Shown here: piece by piece, positions 42,337 through 51,013 of the stretch
Layout: each line of letters starts with the position of its first letter
How positions within the stretch are numbered: position 1 is the stretch's first letter
Source of the DNA: an uncultured Chloroflexota bacterium
GTDB taxonomy: Bacteria; Chloroflexota; Anaerolineae; Aggregatilineales; Phototrophicaceae
NCBI GenBank assembly: GCA_937974245.1
Contig: CALJKV010000106.1
Location: 62,001-126,000, forward strand
Length of the DNA stretch: 64,000 nucleotides
Direction: 5' to 3'
The notes under the pieces: generated by a model
What the model was told of the DNA's origin: nothing
Seen by the model: only the letters and a program-made list of their open reading frames with translations
Database searches by the model: none
Made by a program: the position numbers and the translations under genes

Positions 42337-43155
42337 TCAGTAACCAAACAACAACAACCGTACTTCAGCCCGAAACAGCAACATAAGCAGTGTGCCCACG
42401 ACGATGTACGGGCCGTAGGGGAGAGCGATAAACATACCATCTTTCTCCCCGCGCAAGCTGCTGGCGACGAGAAAAATGATAGCCCCTAATGCGCCCAGGA
42501 CTACCGTGATAAACATTGCGAAGAGCAGCGGCTCCAGGCCCAGAATCAGGCCACTAAATGTTGCGAGCATGACATCCCCAAAGCCGAAAGCCACTTCAGC
42601 AATCTCACGTCCCCGCGTTTGCCGCACCACAGCAACATACAAATAGCCCCCCAGGTGCATCACGAAAAAGACGCCAAAGCCCAACGCACCACCCAGAAGC
42701 GCCCGTCCCAGGTCAGGTTGATATTCTGACGGGGTAAGCAGCGCATCCAGTACGCCCAGGACACCCGCCGGAATAATCACGGAAAACAGAATCAGGTGGT
42801 GTTCAATGTCGGTGATAGTAATTAACACTAAGATTGCCATATAAGCCAACCAGAATACAAGCTGAAGGTCGCTGATGTCACCGGGTCTGGCCTCTTTGAC
42901 AATGAACGTGATGAGCATCAACACCGCACAGGCGATTTCTACCAGTGGGTAGCGCCATGAGAGCTTTGCCCCAGCAGGAGATTGCCGTTTGCCCAGCAGG
43001 AATGCAGTGAGTCCCAACCAGGCAGCAGGTGGACGCGGTGTATTATCGGGATAGTGGGGGAGTCTCGGGCGGCGGTAATATGGCAGGTCGTCTGCCAGGG
43101 CATTCACTACACCACCTGCGAACAGGCCAACACAAATGATGAAAATCGGGAGCAT
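42337..43155 (-). CDS. Prepilin peptidase (A24 family)
   Basis: 272 aa with about seven TM helices. The two catalytic Asp motifs are TDIEHH (about 116-121) and FGFGDVML. The N-terminal CxxC zinc motifs of PilD-type bifunctional enzymes are absent, so N-methylation of the mature pilin is unlikely by the standard mechanism. It processes type IV pilins or pseudopilins at the membrane. No pilin or assembly genes are in the window. It is downstream of the membrane JAMM gene, 16 bases apart. Confidence 0.88.
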   Translation of the reverse strand: MLPIFIICVGLFAGGVVNALADDLPYYRRPRLPHYPDNTPRPPAAWLGLTAFLLGKRQSPAGAKLSWRYPLVEIACAVLMLITFIVKEARPGDISDLQLVFWLAYMAILVLITITDIEHHLILFSVIIPAGVLGVLDALLTPSEYQPDLGRALLGGALGFGVFFVMHLGGYLYVAVVRQTRGREIAEVAFGFGDVMLATFSGLILGLEPLLFAMFITVVLGALGAIIFLVASSLRGEKDGMFIALPYGPYIVVGTLLMLLFRAEVRLLLFGY

Positions 43156-43171
43156 AAGCGGAAGGTTTCTC

Positions 43172-43717
43172 CTACGGAATAGTTGGTGCTGGTGGTAGCA
43201 GGCTGAGTGAAATCACGATGACTGCCAGAAATGCGAGAATCATACTTACGACAATTGCCATTCTTTGCGCGGGTGAAAATGTGCGGTTCTCTGCGATTGG
43301 CGGTGCTACATCTCCCACAACCAGCTCAACCGGCAGCACATCCCCATGATTGATTTCCCACGCGGCCAGGCGCGGCTCTGCGTGGCGTAATCCCACGATG
43401 AGGTATGCCGTGCGCGGGTAGTGTGCCTCTCGAATGTCGGTGGGGGAGGGAATTGGATCACCTGCCGGGTGCGAATGATAGAAGCCGAGCAATTCCAGGC
43501 CGCCCGCTTCCAACGTGAAGAGCACTTCGGTGAGCTGCCGCTCATCCATCTGGTAGTGATGGTGTGGAGCAACAGCACGGTTGGCTACCGGAATCACGCG
43601 CTCAACATATGCGCCTCGCCCGGCGAGAATGCCACATACCTCATGCGGTGCATCTGCACGAGCGTGCAGCACCATCTCTCGTGCCAGCGTAGAAGGCAGC
43701 CACAAATGCCCCGGCAT
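43172..43717 (-). CDS. Membrane-anchored JAMM/MPN metalloprotease
   Basis: 181 aa. Residues about 8-140 carry the full JAMM motif: Glu26 (HEVCGIL), His81-x-His83 (YHSHPAG), Ser91 and Asp94. A TM helix near 153-175 follows, with almost nothing after it, so the catalytic domain should be cytoplasmic. Related bacterial JAMM proteins remove ubiquitin-like or sulfur-carrier tails (Mec+/CysO type). No such carrier is adjacent. It overlaps the upstream gene by one base (TAATG). Confidence 0.88.
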   Translation of the reverse strand: MPGHLWLPSTLAREMVLHARADAPHEVCGILAGRGAYVERVIPVANRAVAPHHHYQMDERQLTEVLFTLEAGGLELLGFYHSHPAGDPIPSPTDIREAHYPRTAYLIVGLRHAEPRLAAWEINHGDVLPVELVVGDVAPPIAENRTFSPAQRMAIVVSMILAFLAVIVISLSLLPPAPTIP

Positions 43718-44091
43718 TATGCATCCATCTCATCATCAGATTGTGGGATGACAAAAGCCTCAATCCACTGATCCTGCGGCGGGTTGAGTGTCTCATAAAA
43801 GAGATCAATGGTCAAAGTATACGCCCCGGCGGGGTCTGTCCTGCCGCGTAAGTGCAGGGTGAACTCCATATCATAGTGCATCGTTTCAATGACATTGAGT
43901 TCGTTCACAATGCGATCTTGCTCATCATGCACCACCAACAGCAGGTTAGGGCGCTCCTGAAACGGCGTGACGCCTACTGCGACATGCACGCGAAACCGAT
44001 CCGGGTACGGAGTAATCGTGATGCTTTCTATGCGAACCTCGCTTTTAGGCTTCGGCACGCGATCTGTGTTATTGAAGAGGTTGATTTCCAT
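43717..44091 (-). CDS. Small beta-rich protein, unknown function
   Basis: 124 aa, mostly short strands (VRIESITITPYPDRFRVHVAVG ... AYTLTIDLFYET), compatible with an Ig-like beta sandwich and no signal peptide. I do not recognise the family. It is translationally coupled to the membrane JAMM gene, so it may be its substrate or partner (inference). Confidence 0.65.
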   Translation of the reverse strand: MEINLFNNTDRVPKPKSEVRIESITITPYPDRFRVHVAVGVTPFQERPNLLLVVHDEQDRIVNELNVIETMHYDMEFTLHLRGRTDPAGAYTLTIDLFYETLNPPQDQWIEAFVIPQSDDEMDA

Positions 44092-44135
44092 AGTTTGATT
44101 ATAGATATTGGTCGAAGGGAATCAATAGTAAGGGT

Positions 44136-44570
44136 TTAGGTATCCTGTTGTAGCTTCTGGAGAGCCGCCAGCGCCGCATCCAACTGCCCTGCTGAAACCA
44201 GAATATGATCTCGTGAATAAGCGGCCAATGGTAAAATCGAAACACCTGCATCGGCCAGCGCCCTGCTGACGAACGCCATAAATCCGACCATATCGAGTTT
44301 CAGTTCAATGTCAAACGTCAACAGCCGATAGTATTGGGCGCTGACCTGATGACCGGGTAAACGTGGCTTAAAATCCTCCCAGGCTTCCGCCGGCAGTATC
44401 AGACTCACTTCATCTTTATCTACCAACAGGGCGCAGAACGGTTCACCCACCTGGGCGATGACCCCGGCAGCAGCCGTAATCGCTTTGGGTGGCAGCTTGA
44501 CCAGAGCATAATCCTGATGGTCTGTGTATAAGGCCGCGTTCTTGAGGACTTCGGCGGGGGTTTGTGGCAT
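44136..44570 (-). CDS. ACT-domain protein
   Basis: 144 aa. Two ACT-like halves: ALVKLPPKAITAAAGVIAQVGEPFCALLVDKDEVSLILP and LTFDIELKLDMVGFMAFVSRALADAGVSILPLAAYSRDHILV, the second a classic ACT pattern. Such stand-alone tandem ACT proteins are thought to sense amino acids. It lies 14 bases after the ParB/SerK-like gene, in the same transcript. Confidence 0.8.
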   Translation of the reverse strand: MPQTPAEVLKNAALYTDHQDYALVKLPPKAITAAAGVIAQVGEPFCALLVDKDEVSLILPAEAWEDFKPRLPGHQVSAQYYRLLTFDIELKLDMVGFMAFVSRALADAGVSILPLAAYSRDHILVSAGQLDAALAALQKLQQDT

Positions 44571-44584
44571 ATCTTTAGCTCCAA

Positions 44585-45406
44585 TTACTCATCGAATTGA
44601 TAGGTGGCCTCAGCGTAGTAGCGTACCTGGCGAGCAGCAAGCTTCTGTTGCATCCACTGTTCAAGCTGCTGGCTCTTGTCTGCTAATGTCCGCGTGGTGT
44701 CGCGCAGCCAGTCCAGTGGATAGTTGACACGAAGCGCACGTCCGTGAACAATATGGCGGGTGATGCCCGGTGGCAGAAATGCCTGGAAACGGGCGGCGGC
44801 GATAATGTCGGCTGGCTTGTACTCCGGGAAGACCACCACACCCAGCGCGTCCGGGTACAACGGCCAGACATCGGCCATTTCCATGAGTGCGGTGCGGTAT
44901 AATGTGGCGTTTCGCTGGTAAATGCTGACCACCTCGCGCAACGTGGCATTGCGCTCATGAGTATCCTGTACCGGTGTGAGCAGTGCGAGAACGCGGCTAT
45001 CCTTGAGCAGAATATGGGCAATGGCGCGACTGTCCTGCCCTTCAATGATCTCGATCTTGTGTAGGGCTTCTAATTGGCGAACAAATTCACCAGCATCCCA
45101 TTCGCTGATGATATGTCGCCACGTACCGAGTTCCACATAGCCGCCGTCATAGGGCGCGACTTGTACCAGCATATGCGGGTATTCCAGGTGGGCAAAGGCA
45201 TAGTAACGATTTGCACCATCCAGCACCACGTACTGGTTCGCATCCATTGGTGCCACTAACGGGGGGTTAATCACGAACTGCTCGTGCTTAAGTCGCTTAA
45301 TGAGCGGCATCGCCCGCTGCGAGTCGTGATCTTCATGTGGGGAGATGCTGTTTGTCGGGACAATGCGTAAAACGGGTGGCGGTGCTCCGATGTGATTGTT
45401 GGTCAT
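44585..45406 (-). CDS. ParB/Srx-fold protein, SbnI/SerK-like
   Basis: 273 aa. The N-terminal part shows the ParB-like pattern of SbnI and archaeal free-serine kinases: a HEDHD segment near 25, NPPLVAPMD, YVVLDGANRYYAFAHLEY, HMLVQVAPY, and a W-x-H (TWRHI). No ParB DNA-binding HTH is visible. Plausible activities are free L-serine kinase or a cofactor-binding regulator. Its neighbour is an amino-acid-sensing ACT protein, which fits serine metabolism (inference). The promoter is not clear. Confidence 0.7.
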   Translation of the reverse strand: MTNNHIGAPPPVLRIVPTNSISPHEDHDSQRAMPLIKRLKHEQFVINPPLVAPMDANQYVVLDGANRYYAFAHLEYPHMLVQVAPYDGGYVELGTWRHIISEWDAGEFVRQLEALHKIEIIEGQDSRAIAHILLKDSRVLALLTPVQDTHERNATLREVVSIYQRNATLYRTALMEMADVWPLYPDALGVVVFPEYKPADIIAAARFQAFLPPGITRHIVHGRALRVNYPLDWLRDTTRTLADKSQQLEQWMQQKLAARQVRYYAEATYQFDE

Positions 45407-45593
45407 AAATCAATGATCCCTGCATAGAGCGTGAGGTTAGCCATAGGGTAGCATGTTCTACTGCGCGAAACAATTCCAGACCGCTACTTTTTAGTCTTGA
45501 AAATTCATTAACAGATCGGGCATAAATCCAGTGCTGTCTGAAGCGAACTGATATTTACGGATGGACAAAAAGACACAGTGAAAGGAAACCGGA

Positions 45594-46115
45594 ATGGGTG
45601 TATATGAACAGGGCGCGAGTGCCACTGTGGGGCGTTGGTTGGTCATCCCCCGAACTTTATGCTTTGTGCTGAATGGCGACGACGTTTTGCTAATGAAGCG
45701 CGGCGCACACAAACGGGTTTTCCCTAACCAGTTTAACGGCCTCGGAGGACATATCGAGCGCGATGAAGACCCATTCACCAGCGCTCGGCGCGAAATTCTG
45801 GAAGAATCCGGATTGGATGTGCGGAATGTGACACTCCGGGCTGTCTATAACATTGATACAGGAGAGTCAACCGGCATCGTGTTATTCATATTTACTGGGA
45901 TCAGTCCCAGCCGTGTGGTGACCGCTAATGACGAAGGGACGCTTCACTGGGTGCCACGCGACCAGCTGCTGGGTCTTGACCTGGTAGAAGATTTGCCGAC
46001 GATTCTGCCCCACGTCCTGGCGATGGTCGCTGACGCGCCGCCGGTATTTGTGCATGTCAGCTATGATAATCAAGATGCGATTCGGATGCGGTTTGCCGGC
46101 GAAAGTCAGTTATGA
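45594..46115 (+). CDS. Nudix hydrolase (MutT/8-oxo-dGTP type)
   Basis: 173 aa. Full Nudix box GHIERDEDPFTSARREILEESGL (shown as G-x5-E-x7-REILEESGL) preceded by NGLGG. The hydrolysed substrate is unknown; the MKRG-x-HKRVFPNQ region resembles MutT-like 8-oxo-dGTP diphosphatases. AAAGGAAA precedes the ATG. It stands alone, divergent from the SerK-like gene. Confidence 0.9.
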   Translation: MGVYEQGASATVGRWLVIPRTLCFVLNGDDVLLMKRGAHKRVFPNQFNGLGGHIERDEDPFTSARREILEESGLDVRNVTLRAVYNIDTGESTGIVLFIFTGISPSRVVTANDEGTLHWVPRDQLLGLDLVEDLPTILPHVLAMVADAPPVFVHVSYDNQDAIRMRFAGESQL

Positions 46116-46151
46116 AGGCGAAAACCCCATAAAATAGGGGATTGATTTCTA

Positions 46152-46178
46152 TTGCATGTGGCAGGAACGGGGTATACT
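46152..46178 (+). promoter_or_regulatory. Possible promoter of the 46234 gene
   Basis: TTGCAT (46152-46157), 15-base spacer (16 if ATTGCA is used), TATACT (46173-46178), about 55 bases before the ATG at 46234. Confidence 0.4.
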
Positions 46179-46233
46179 TATCTTGAATTTTTATGGTGGC
46201 TTGCCATGCTGCGGTCTGATGATTGGACACTGA

Positions 46234-46647
46234 ATGTCTGAAGCGTTACAGACAACCCCCACACCCCTGGAACAACCAGCCCGCCGTTCACCGCTGCGCC
46301 GAGCGAGTTGTTTTATCAGTCTTGTGCTGTGGTTTTTGCTGTTACTGGCACCGTGCGGACTGTTTTATCTGGCGACACAAGGTGAAATTGCCCTCACCTT
46401 GAATGAATCCCCTCCGCAAATACTGCGTGTTTGGTTGGTAATGGAAGCGCAGCAGCGTGGGGTAGGCCTTTCGCGGCCAACCGTTTTTGCAGACCCGGCC
46501 AACCAGACAGTATGTATTCAGACTGATGTGAGTTTTTTGTTATGGCAAGGGCAGGGAGAAAGCCTCGCCTCAGCCTATTGTGACTGTTATGCCCAAAATG
46601 ATGGCTGGGCGTTGATGAATACCAGCGAAGGCCCCTGCAGGCCATAG
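46234..46647 (+). CDS. Small single-TM protein, unknown function
   Basis: 137 aa. A Pro-rich cytoplasmic start and one TM helix (about 26-48) are followed by an outer domain of about 90 residues with paired Cys (VCIQ, YCDCY, GPC), probably disulfide-bonded. Family not recognised. It lies 38 bases before another small membrane protein. Confidence 0.6.
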   Translation: MSEALQTTPTPLEQPARRSPLRRASCFISLVLWFLLLLAPCGLFYLATQGEIALTLNESPPQILRVWLVMEAQQRGVGLSRPTVFADPANQTVCIQTDVSFLLWQGQGESLASAYCDCYAQNDGWALMNTSEGPCRP

Positions 46648-46685
46648 ATTCAACAGACACTATTTTACTAAGAGGGTAGGTGCAT

Positions 46686-46982
46686 ATGGACATCCTGCAA
46701 AATGTAGACATCGGAACGCTGCTGCTACTTGGTGCCGGGTTGGCGGTGCTATGTGTTGTTGGGATGATATTGTTTTTTGGATTACAGCTTATTGGGTCAG
46801 CATTTGGCGTTCTGATCGGGTTTGTCGAACTATTTTCGGGCGTTGTGACCGGTGGGCCGGTGGCCTGGTGTGGCTGCCTGGTGCTCATTGCCGCCTGCGT
46901 GCTATGTGTTGGGACAGTTCTCTTATATTCAACCTGTACTGCTAATCCAACAGCGATGAACTTCTGCGCGATTTTCCCGTAA
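46686..46982 (+). CDS. Small membrane protein, unknown function
   Basis: 98 aa from ATG 46686 (GTG at 46680 is alternative; GAGGG upstream). Two or three hydrophobic segments (about 12-34, 36-52 and 58-80) with Cys in the last. Almost wholly membrane-embedded. Family not recognised; it follows the 46234 gene and ends at a hairpin. Confidence 0.6.
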   Translation: MDILQNVDIGTLLLLGAGLAVLCVVGMILFFGLQLIGSAFGVLIGFVELFSGVVTGGPVAWCGCLVLIAACVLCVGTVLLYSTCTANPTAMNFCAIFP

Positions 46983-46986
46983 ACAA

Positions 46987-47011
46987 AGAGCCGCCAAACT
47001 GAGGCAGCTCT
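46987..47011. terminator. Hairpin between convergent genes
   Basis: Stem AGAGCCGCC / GGCAGCTCT with one C-A mismatch and a 7-base loop. On the plus strand it is followed by CATTATG, on the minus strand by TTTGTTT, which favours ending ftsH transcription. Confidence 0.6.
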
Positions 47012-47040
47012 CATTATGCGCAATATGCTCATTCGCAGCG

Positions 47041-48993
47041 TCAGGCTGGACTGGGCGCTGTGCCGGGTTTTCCCAGCGGCGGCAGGTTATCATTTTCCTC
47101 GACTTTGCCTTTCTCGCCCGATTTTGAAGCCGACTTGTTACCACCATCGTGTGTATCGGAAGTCCCTATGACGTGCTGCTGACCCTCCATGACCGCCAGA
47201 AATTCCTCCGCTTCCAGTGTTTCCACTTCAAGTAGGCGTTCGGCCACCGCATTAAGTTTGTCACGATGCTCGGTAAGGATATGCCGGGCTTCATCATAAG
47301 CCCAGGTCACGATAGCACGTACTTCTGAGTCGATTTCTTCGGCCACAGCCTCACTATAGTCGCGCTGTTCGCTAATCTCCCGCCCCAGGAATATCATTTC
47401 TTCTTTTTGGCCGAACATCATCGGGCCGAGTTTGTCGCTCATCCCAAACCGCGTCACCATTGCTCGCGCCAGTTTGGCGACTTGTTCCAGGTCACTCACC
47501 GCCCCGGTGGTAATTTCATCAAATACTAATTCCTCAGCCGCTCGCCCTGCTAATGCCATCACAATCTGGTTTCTGAGCCGGGAACGGGTCATGTGCATCA
47601 TATCCTCATTTGGCAGGTAGATGGTGACTCCAGCCGCCATCCCACGCGGGATAATTGTCACTTTCCGTATCGGGTCTCCGGTAGGCAGGTAGTGTGAGGC
47701 GACAGCGTGTCCCGCCTCATGATAGGCGGTAATCCGCTGGTCGGCTTGGCTGATAACCCGGCTCTTGCGCTCCGGGCCGATGATAATACGCTCAATGGCG
47801 GCATGGAAGTCATTTTCGCCAATGGTCTTCTTATTCTTGCGCGCGGCCAGAATAGCGGCTTCGTTCACCATGTTTTCAATATCCGCCCCTACAAAACCGG
47901 GTGTAGACTTTGCAAGTGCCGTCAGGTCAACGTTAGACGCCAGGGGTTTGCCACGAACATGCACTTTGATAATTGCTTCCCGGCCACGCATATCCGGGCG
48001 ATCCAGGACGACGCGGCGATCAAAGCGCCCTGGACGCAGCAGCGCCGGGTCAAGGATGTCGGGGCGGTTGGTCGCAGCGACTACAATCACATTTGTATCC
48101 GTATCGAAGCCATCCATTTCCACCAGAATTTGATTCAGCGTTTGCTCGCGTTCGTCATGACTGCCGCCTAATCCGGCACCACGGTGACGCCCAACAGCAT
48201 CAATCTCGTCAATAAAAATGATGCAGGGGCTGTGGCGCTTGGCCTGGGTGAACAGGTCTCGCACACGACTGGCGCCTACACCAACGAACATTTCAACAAA
48301 CTCTGAGCCGGAAATGCTGAAGAACGGCACACCGGCTTCCCCGGCAACCGCTTTTGCCAGCAGCGTTTTACCCGTGCCTGGGCTGCCCATCAGCAGCACA
48401 CCTTTCGGGATGCGTGCGCCTAGCTGGATGAACTTCTCCGGTTCTTTCAGAAACTCAACCACTTCAGCCAATTCTTCTTTGGCTTCATCCGCTCCGGCGA
48501 CGTCATCAAACGTGATCGTCGGATGGTCGCTGTTGAACATCCGCGCCCGGCTTTTGCCAAATGCCATCGCCTGGTTGTTGGATCCTTGCGCCTGGCGTAA
48601 CATGAAGATAATCAGGCCGCCTAGCAGGATGATGGGCAGTAGCGTCGTGATAATACTGAAGCCGACTGCCGGCCAATTGTTAGGCTGCTCGAATACCCAG
48701 TTGATGCTCCGAATGTCTTCGGACGTAATGCCGTGTTGGATGAGTTGTTCTTCTGCCGAAAGCTCTGGGCTTTTATTTGTGACCGCTTCCGAACCGTTCT
48801 TGTATTGGATGTAGAGTTGCTCGCCCACGACCCGGATACTATTCACTTTATCAGTTTGTATCTGCTGTACCAACTCGGTAAACTGGATTTGCGACGGTTC
48901 ATTCCCGTTTCCAGCAATGCCAAGTATGATAACGAAGATGATAAAACCGAAAAAGATGTAAAGCAGGGTGCTTCGCGTTTTAGGGTTATTCAT
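47041..48993 (-). CDS. ftsH: ATP-dependent zinc metalloprotease FtsH
   Basis: 650 aa, GAGGAGG 10 bases before ATG. Two TM helices (about 10-27 and 111-132) flank a small outer domain. AAA domain: Walker A GSPGTGKT (203-210), Walker B IIFIDEIDA, SRH with NRPDILDPALLRPGRFDR. Zn protease HEAGH near 427. It degrades misfolded and regulatory membrane proteins as a hexamer. The C-terminus has a charged, Ser-rich tail. Confidence 0.97.
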   Translation of the reverse strand: MNNPKTRSTLLYIFFGFIIFVIILGIAGNGNEPSQIQFTELVQQIQTDKVNSIRVVGEQLYIQYKNGSEAVTNKSPELSAEEQLIQHGITSEDIRSINWVFEQPNNWPAVGFSIITTLLPIILLGGLIIFMLRQAQGSNNQAMAFGKSRARMFNSDHPTITFDDVAGADEAKEELAEVVEFLKEPEKFIQLGARIPKGVLLMGSPGTGKTLLAKAVAGEAGVPFFSISGSEFVEMFVGVGASRVRDLFTQAKRHSPCIIFIDEIDAVGRHRGAGLGGSHDEREQTLNQILVEMDGFDTDTNVIVVAATNRPDILDPALLRPGRFDRRVVLDRPDMRGREAIIKVHVRGKPLASNVDLTALAKSTPGFVGADIENMVNEAAILAARKNKKTIGENDFHAAIERIIIGPERKSRVISQADQRITAYHEAGHAVASHYLPTGDPIRKVTIIPRGMAAGVTIYLPNEDMMHMTRSRLRNQIVMALAGRAAEELVFDEITTGAVSDLEQVAKLARAMVTRFGMSDKLGPMMFGQKEEMIFLGREISEQRDYSEAVAEEIDSEVRAIVTWAYDEARHILTEHRDKLNAVAERLLEVETLEAEEFLAVMEGQQHVIGTSDTHDGGNKSASKSGEKGKVEENDNLPPLGKPGTAPSPA

Positions 48994-49096
48994 TTGCGAC
49001 AGGCCTCCTCATAAGGTGGCTGGTAAGCGCGTGAGGGGCGACTTTTCCATACCAGAACAATTCCATCGTAAATTCCATAGCACATACTCTGTGAAA

Positions 49097-49102
49097 ATTA
49101 TA
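49097..49102 (-). promoter_or_regulatory. Possible -10 box of ftsH
   Basis: TATAAT on the minus strand about 100 bases before the ftsH start; no convincing -35. It lies in the 155-base gap shared with the divergent MoxR gene. Confidence 0.35.
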
Positions 49103-49148
49103 CAATCTAATCCAATTATCTTCTAGGAAGAATTGATAGAAACTGCGC

Positions 49149-50135
49149 ATGAACTCAGTACAACAACTCAACGAGCATATCAGGCAGGAGGCGGGGTTTG
49201 TTCCGATCTTGCTGGAAGAAACAGGTCGAGTAATCGTGGGGCAGGGGCGGCTGATGAACCGGTTGCTGATTGCATTGCTGAGTAACGGTCACATCTTAAT
49301 AGAAGGTGTGCCGGGATTGGCGAAAACCCTGGCAGTGCGAACCCTGGCCCAGGCCATCAACGTCCGCTTCCAGCGCATTCAATTCACACCCGATCTGCTG
49401 CCTGCCGACCTGGTAGGCACACAGATTTATCACCCGGCCAGTGGTGGATTCACGCCGCACCCTGGGCCAATCTTTAGCAACATTGTCCTGGCGGATGAAA
49501 TTAACCGCGCCCCGGCGAAAGTGCAGTCTGCTCTCCTGGAAGCGATGGAAGAACGTCAGGTCACGCTGGGCGAACAGACATTTCCACTCGATGATCCATT
49601 TCTTGTGTTGGCAACGCAGAACCCGATTGAACAAGAGGGCACGTATCCGCTGCCGGAAGCGCAGCTCGACCGTTTTATGCTCAAGGTCGTTGTGGGATAT
49701 CCGTCTCGTGATGAAGAAAGAGTCATTATTGAGCGCATGGCTGGTGAACCACCCCCGCCGCCGCAACCTGTCATTGGCCCGGACGTGATCCGGCGAGCAC
49801 GAGAAGTCGTCGCCGCTATTTACGTGGATGAGAAGATCAAGAATTACGTCTTGGATATTGTATTCGCCACGCGCGACCCGGCAGCAAACGGCTTTAAGGA
49901 AATTCGTTCCTTAATCGCCTTTGGCGCCTCACCGCGTGCGACAATTTTCCTGGTCAAAGCGGCCAAAGCTCATGCCTTTCTGCGGGGCAGGGGGTATGTG
50001 ACACCGGATGACGTGAAGCAGATCGCACCAGATGTACTGCGCCACCGCATTCTGGTGACGTTTGAGGCTGAGGCGGAAAATGTTACGTCTGCGCAGATTA
50101 TCCAACAGATTTTGAATAAGGTAGCGGTTCCCTGA
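49149..50135 (+). CDS. MoxR-family AAA ATPase
   Basis: 328 aa. Walker A-like EGVPGLAKTLAVRTLAQ, Walker B ADEINRAPAKVQSALLEAMEERQVTLG, and a C-terminal lid domain with GASPRA. MoxR ATPases act as chaperones that activate vWA-domain partners. First gene of an eight-gene operon with DUF58 and Bat proteins, which are its likely clients. Confidence 0.95.
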   Translation: MNSVQQLNEHIRQEAGFVPILLEETGRVIVGQGRLMNRLLIALLSNGHILIEGVPGLAKTLAVRTLAQAINVRFQRIQFTPDLLPADLVGTQIYHPASGGFTPHPGPIFSNIVLADEINRAPAKVQSALLEAMEERQVTLGEQTFPLDDPFLVLATQNPIEQEGTYPLPEAQLDRFMLKVVVGYPSRDEERVIIERMAGEPPPPPQPVIGPDVIRRAREVVAAIYVDEKIKNYVLDIVFATRDPAANGFKEIRSLIAFGASPRATIFLVKAAKAHAFLRGRGYVTPDDVKQIAPDVLRHRILVTFEAEAENVTSAQIIQQILNKVAVP

Positions 50136-51013
50136 TGCTCACAGCCGAGACTCTGCGAAAAATTCGGCGCGTTGATTTGCGGACGCGCCGCCTGGTAGAT
50201 GAAACGTTCTCCGGTGCATATCACTCAATTTTCAAGGGCCGGGGCATCGAATTCGATACGGTTCGTCCTTATGAACCCGGCGATGATGTGCGTGATATTG
50301 ACTGGAATGTGACCGCCCGTGCTGGAACACCTTTTATCAAGCGTTATGTTGAAGAGCGAGAACTCACTGTGATGCTCGCCTTAGACATCAGCGCCTCATC
50401 CTTTTTTGGTACGCAGACCCGACAGAAACGCGATACAGCCGTCGAGTTGGGGGCGGTGCTGGCCTATTCCGCTATCCGCAATCAAGATCGTGTAGGGCTG
50501 CTCTTGTTCACTGACCAGGTGGAACTGTATGTTGCGCCGCACAAAGGGCATAATCATGTATTGCGTCTGATTCGTGACCTGATGGCGGCACAACCATCCC
50601 ACGCGGGAACTAACCTGGGTGTAGGGTTGCGCACAATAAACCGCTTGCTTAAGCGTCGGGCGATTGTGTTTTTGATGTCAGATTTTCTGGCTGCGGGCGA
50701 GTCTTATGCACAGGATTTGCTCCTGACTGCCCGCCGTCATGACCTGATCGGTGTCGTGTTAAGCGACCCCCTGGAAGCCGCCTGGCCGGAGGCGGGCCTC
50801 GTGGCGCTGCGGGATGCTGAAACTGGCGAAATCGCCTGGGGGGATACAGCATCGCGCGCCTGGCGTGAGGATTTTATTCAGGGTGCGCGTCGTTTCCGTG
50901 AGGCGCGGGATATGGTCTTGTCCCAAGCCCAGGTTGACCGGATTGATGTGCCAACTAATGGCGATTATGTGTTGGCATTGACTCGATTCTTTCAGGGGCG
51001 GGCGCGGCGTTGA
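50135..51013 (+). CDS. DUF58 protein (vWA-like)
   Basis: 292 aa. Conserved DUF58 block GRGIEFDTVRPYEPGDDVRDIDWNVTAR (about 36-63), followed by the start of a vWA fold, LALDISASSFFG (D-x-S-x-S MIDAS-like). It overlaps the MoxR stop by one base. It is the usual cytoplasmic partner of MoxR in Bat operons. Confidence 0.93.
   Translation: MLTAETLRKIRRVDLRTRRLVDETFSGAYHSIFKGRGIEFDTVRPYEPGDDVRDIDWNVTARAGTPFIKRYVEERELTVMLALDISASSFFGTQTRQKRDTAVELGAVLAYSAIRNQDRVGLLLFTDQVELYVAPHKGHNHVLRLIRDLMAAQPSHAGTNLGVGLRTINRLLKRRAIVFLMSDFLAAGESYAQDLLLTARRHDLIGVVLSDPLEAAWPEAGLVALRDAETGEIAWGDTASRAWREDFIQGARRFREARDMVLSQAQVDRIDVPTNGDYVLALTRFFQGRARR

Noticed and set aside
42337..43155. Type IV pilus locus
   Set aside because: Only a prepilin peptidase is present; no pilin, ATPase or platform gene lies in the window.
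46394..47032. 212-residue minus-strand open frame
   Set aside because: It overlaps two plus-strand small membrane genes that have ribosome-binding sites and proper TM patterns, and it runs through the hairpin at 46987-47011.
48218..48814. Plus-strand open frame of about 200 residues
   Set aside because: Antisense to the AAA domain of ftsH; no domain or start signal.
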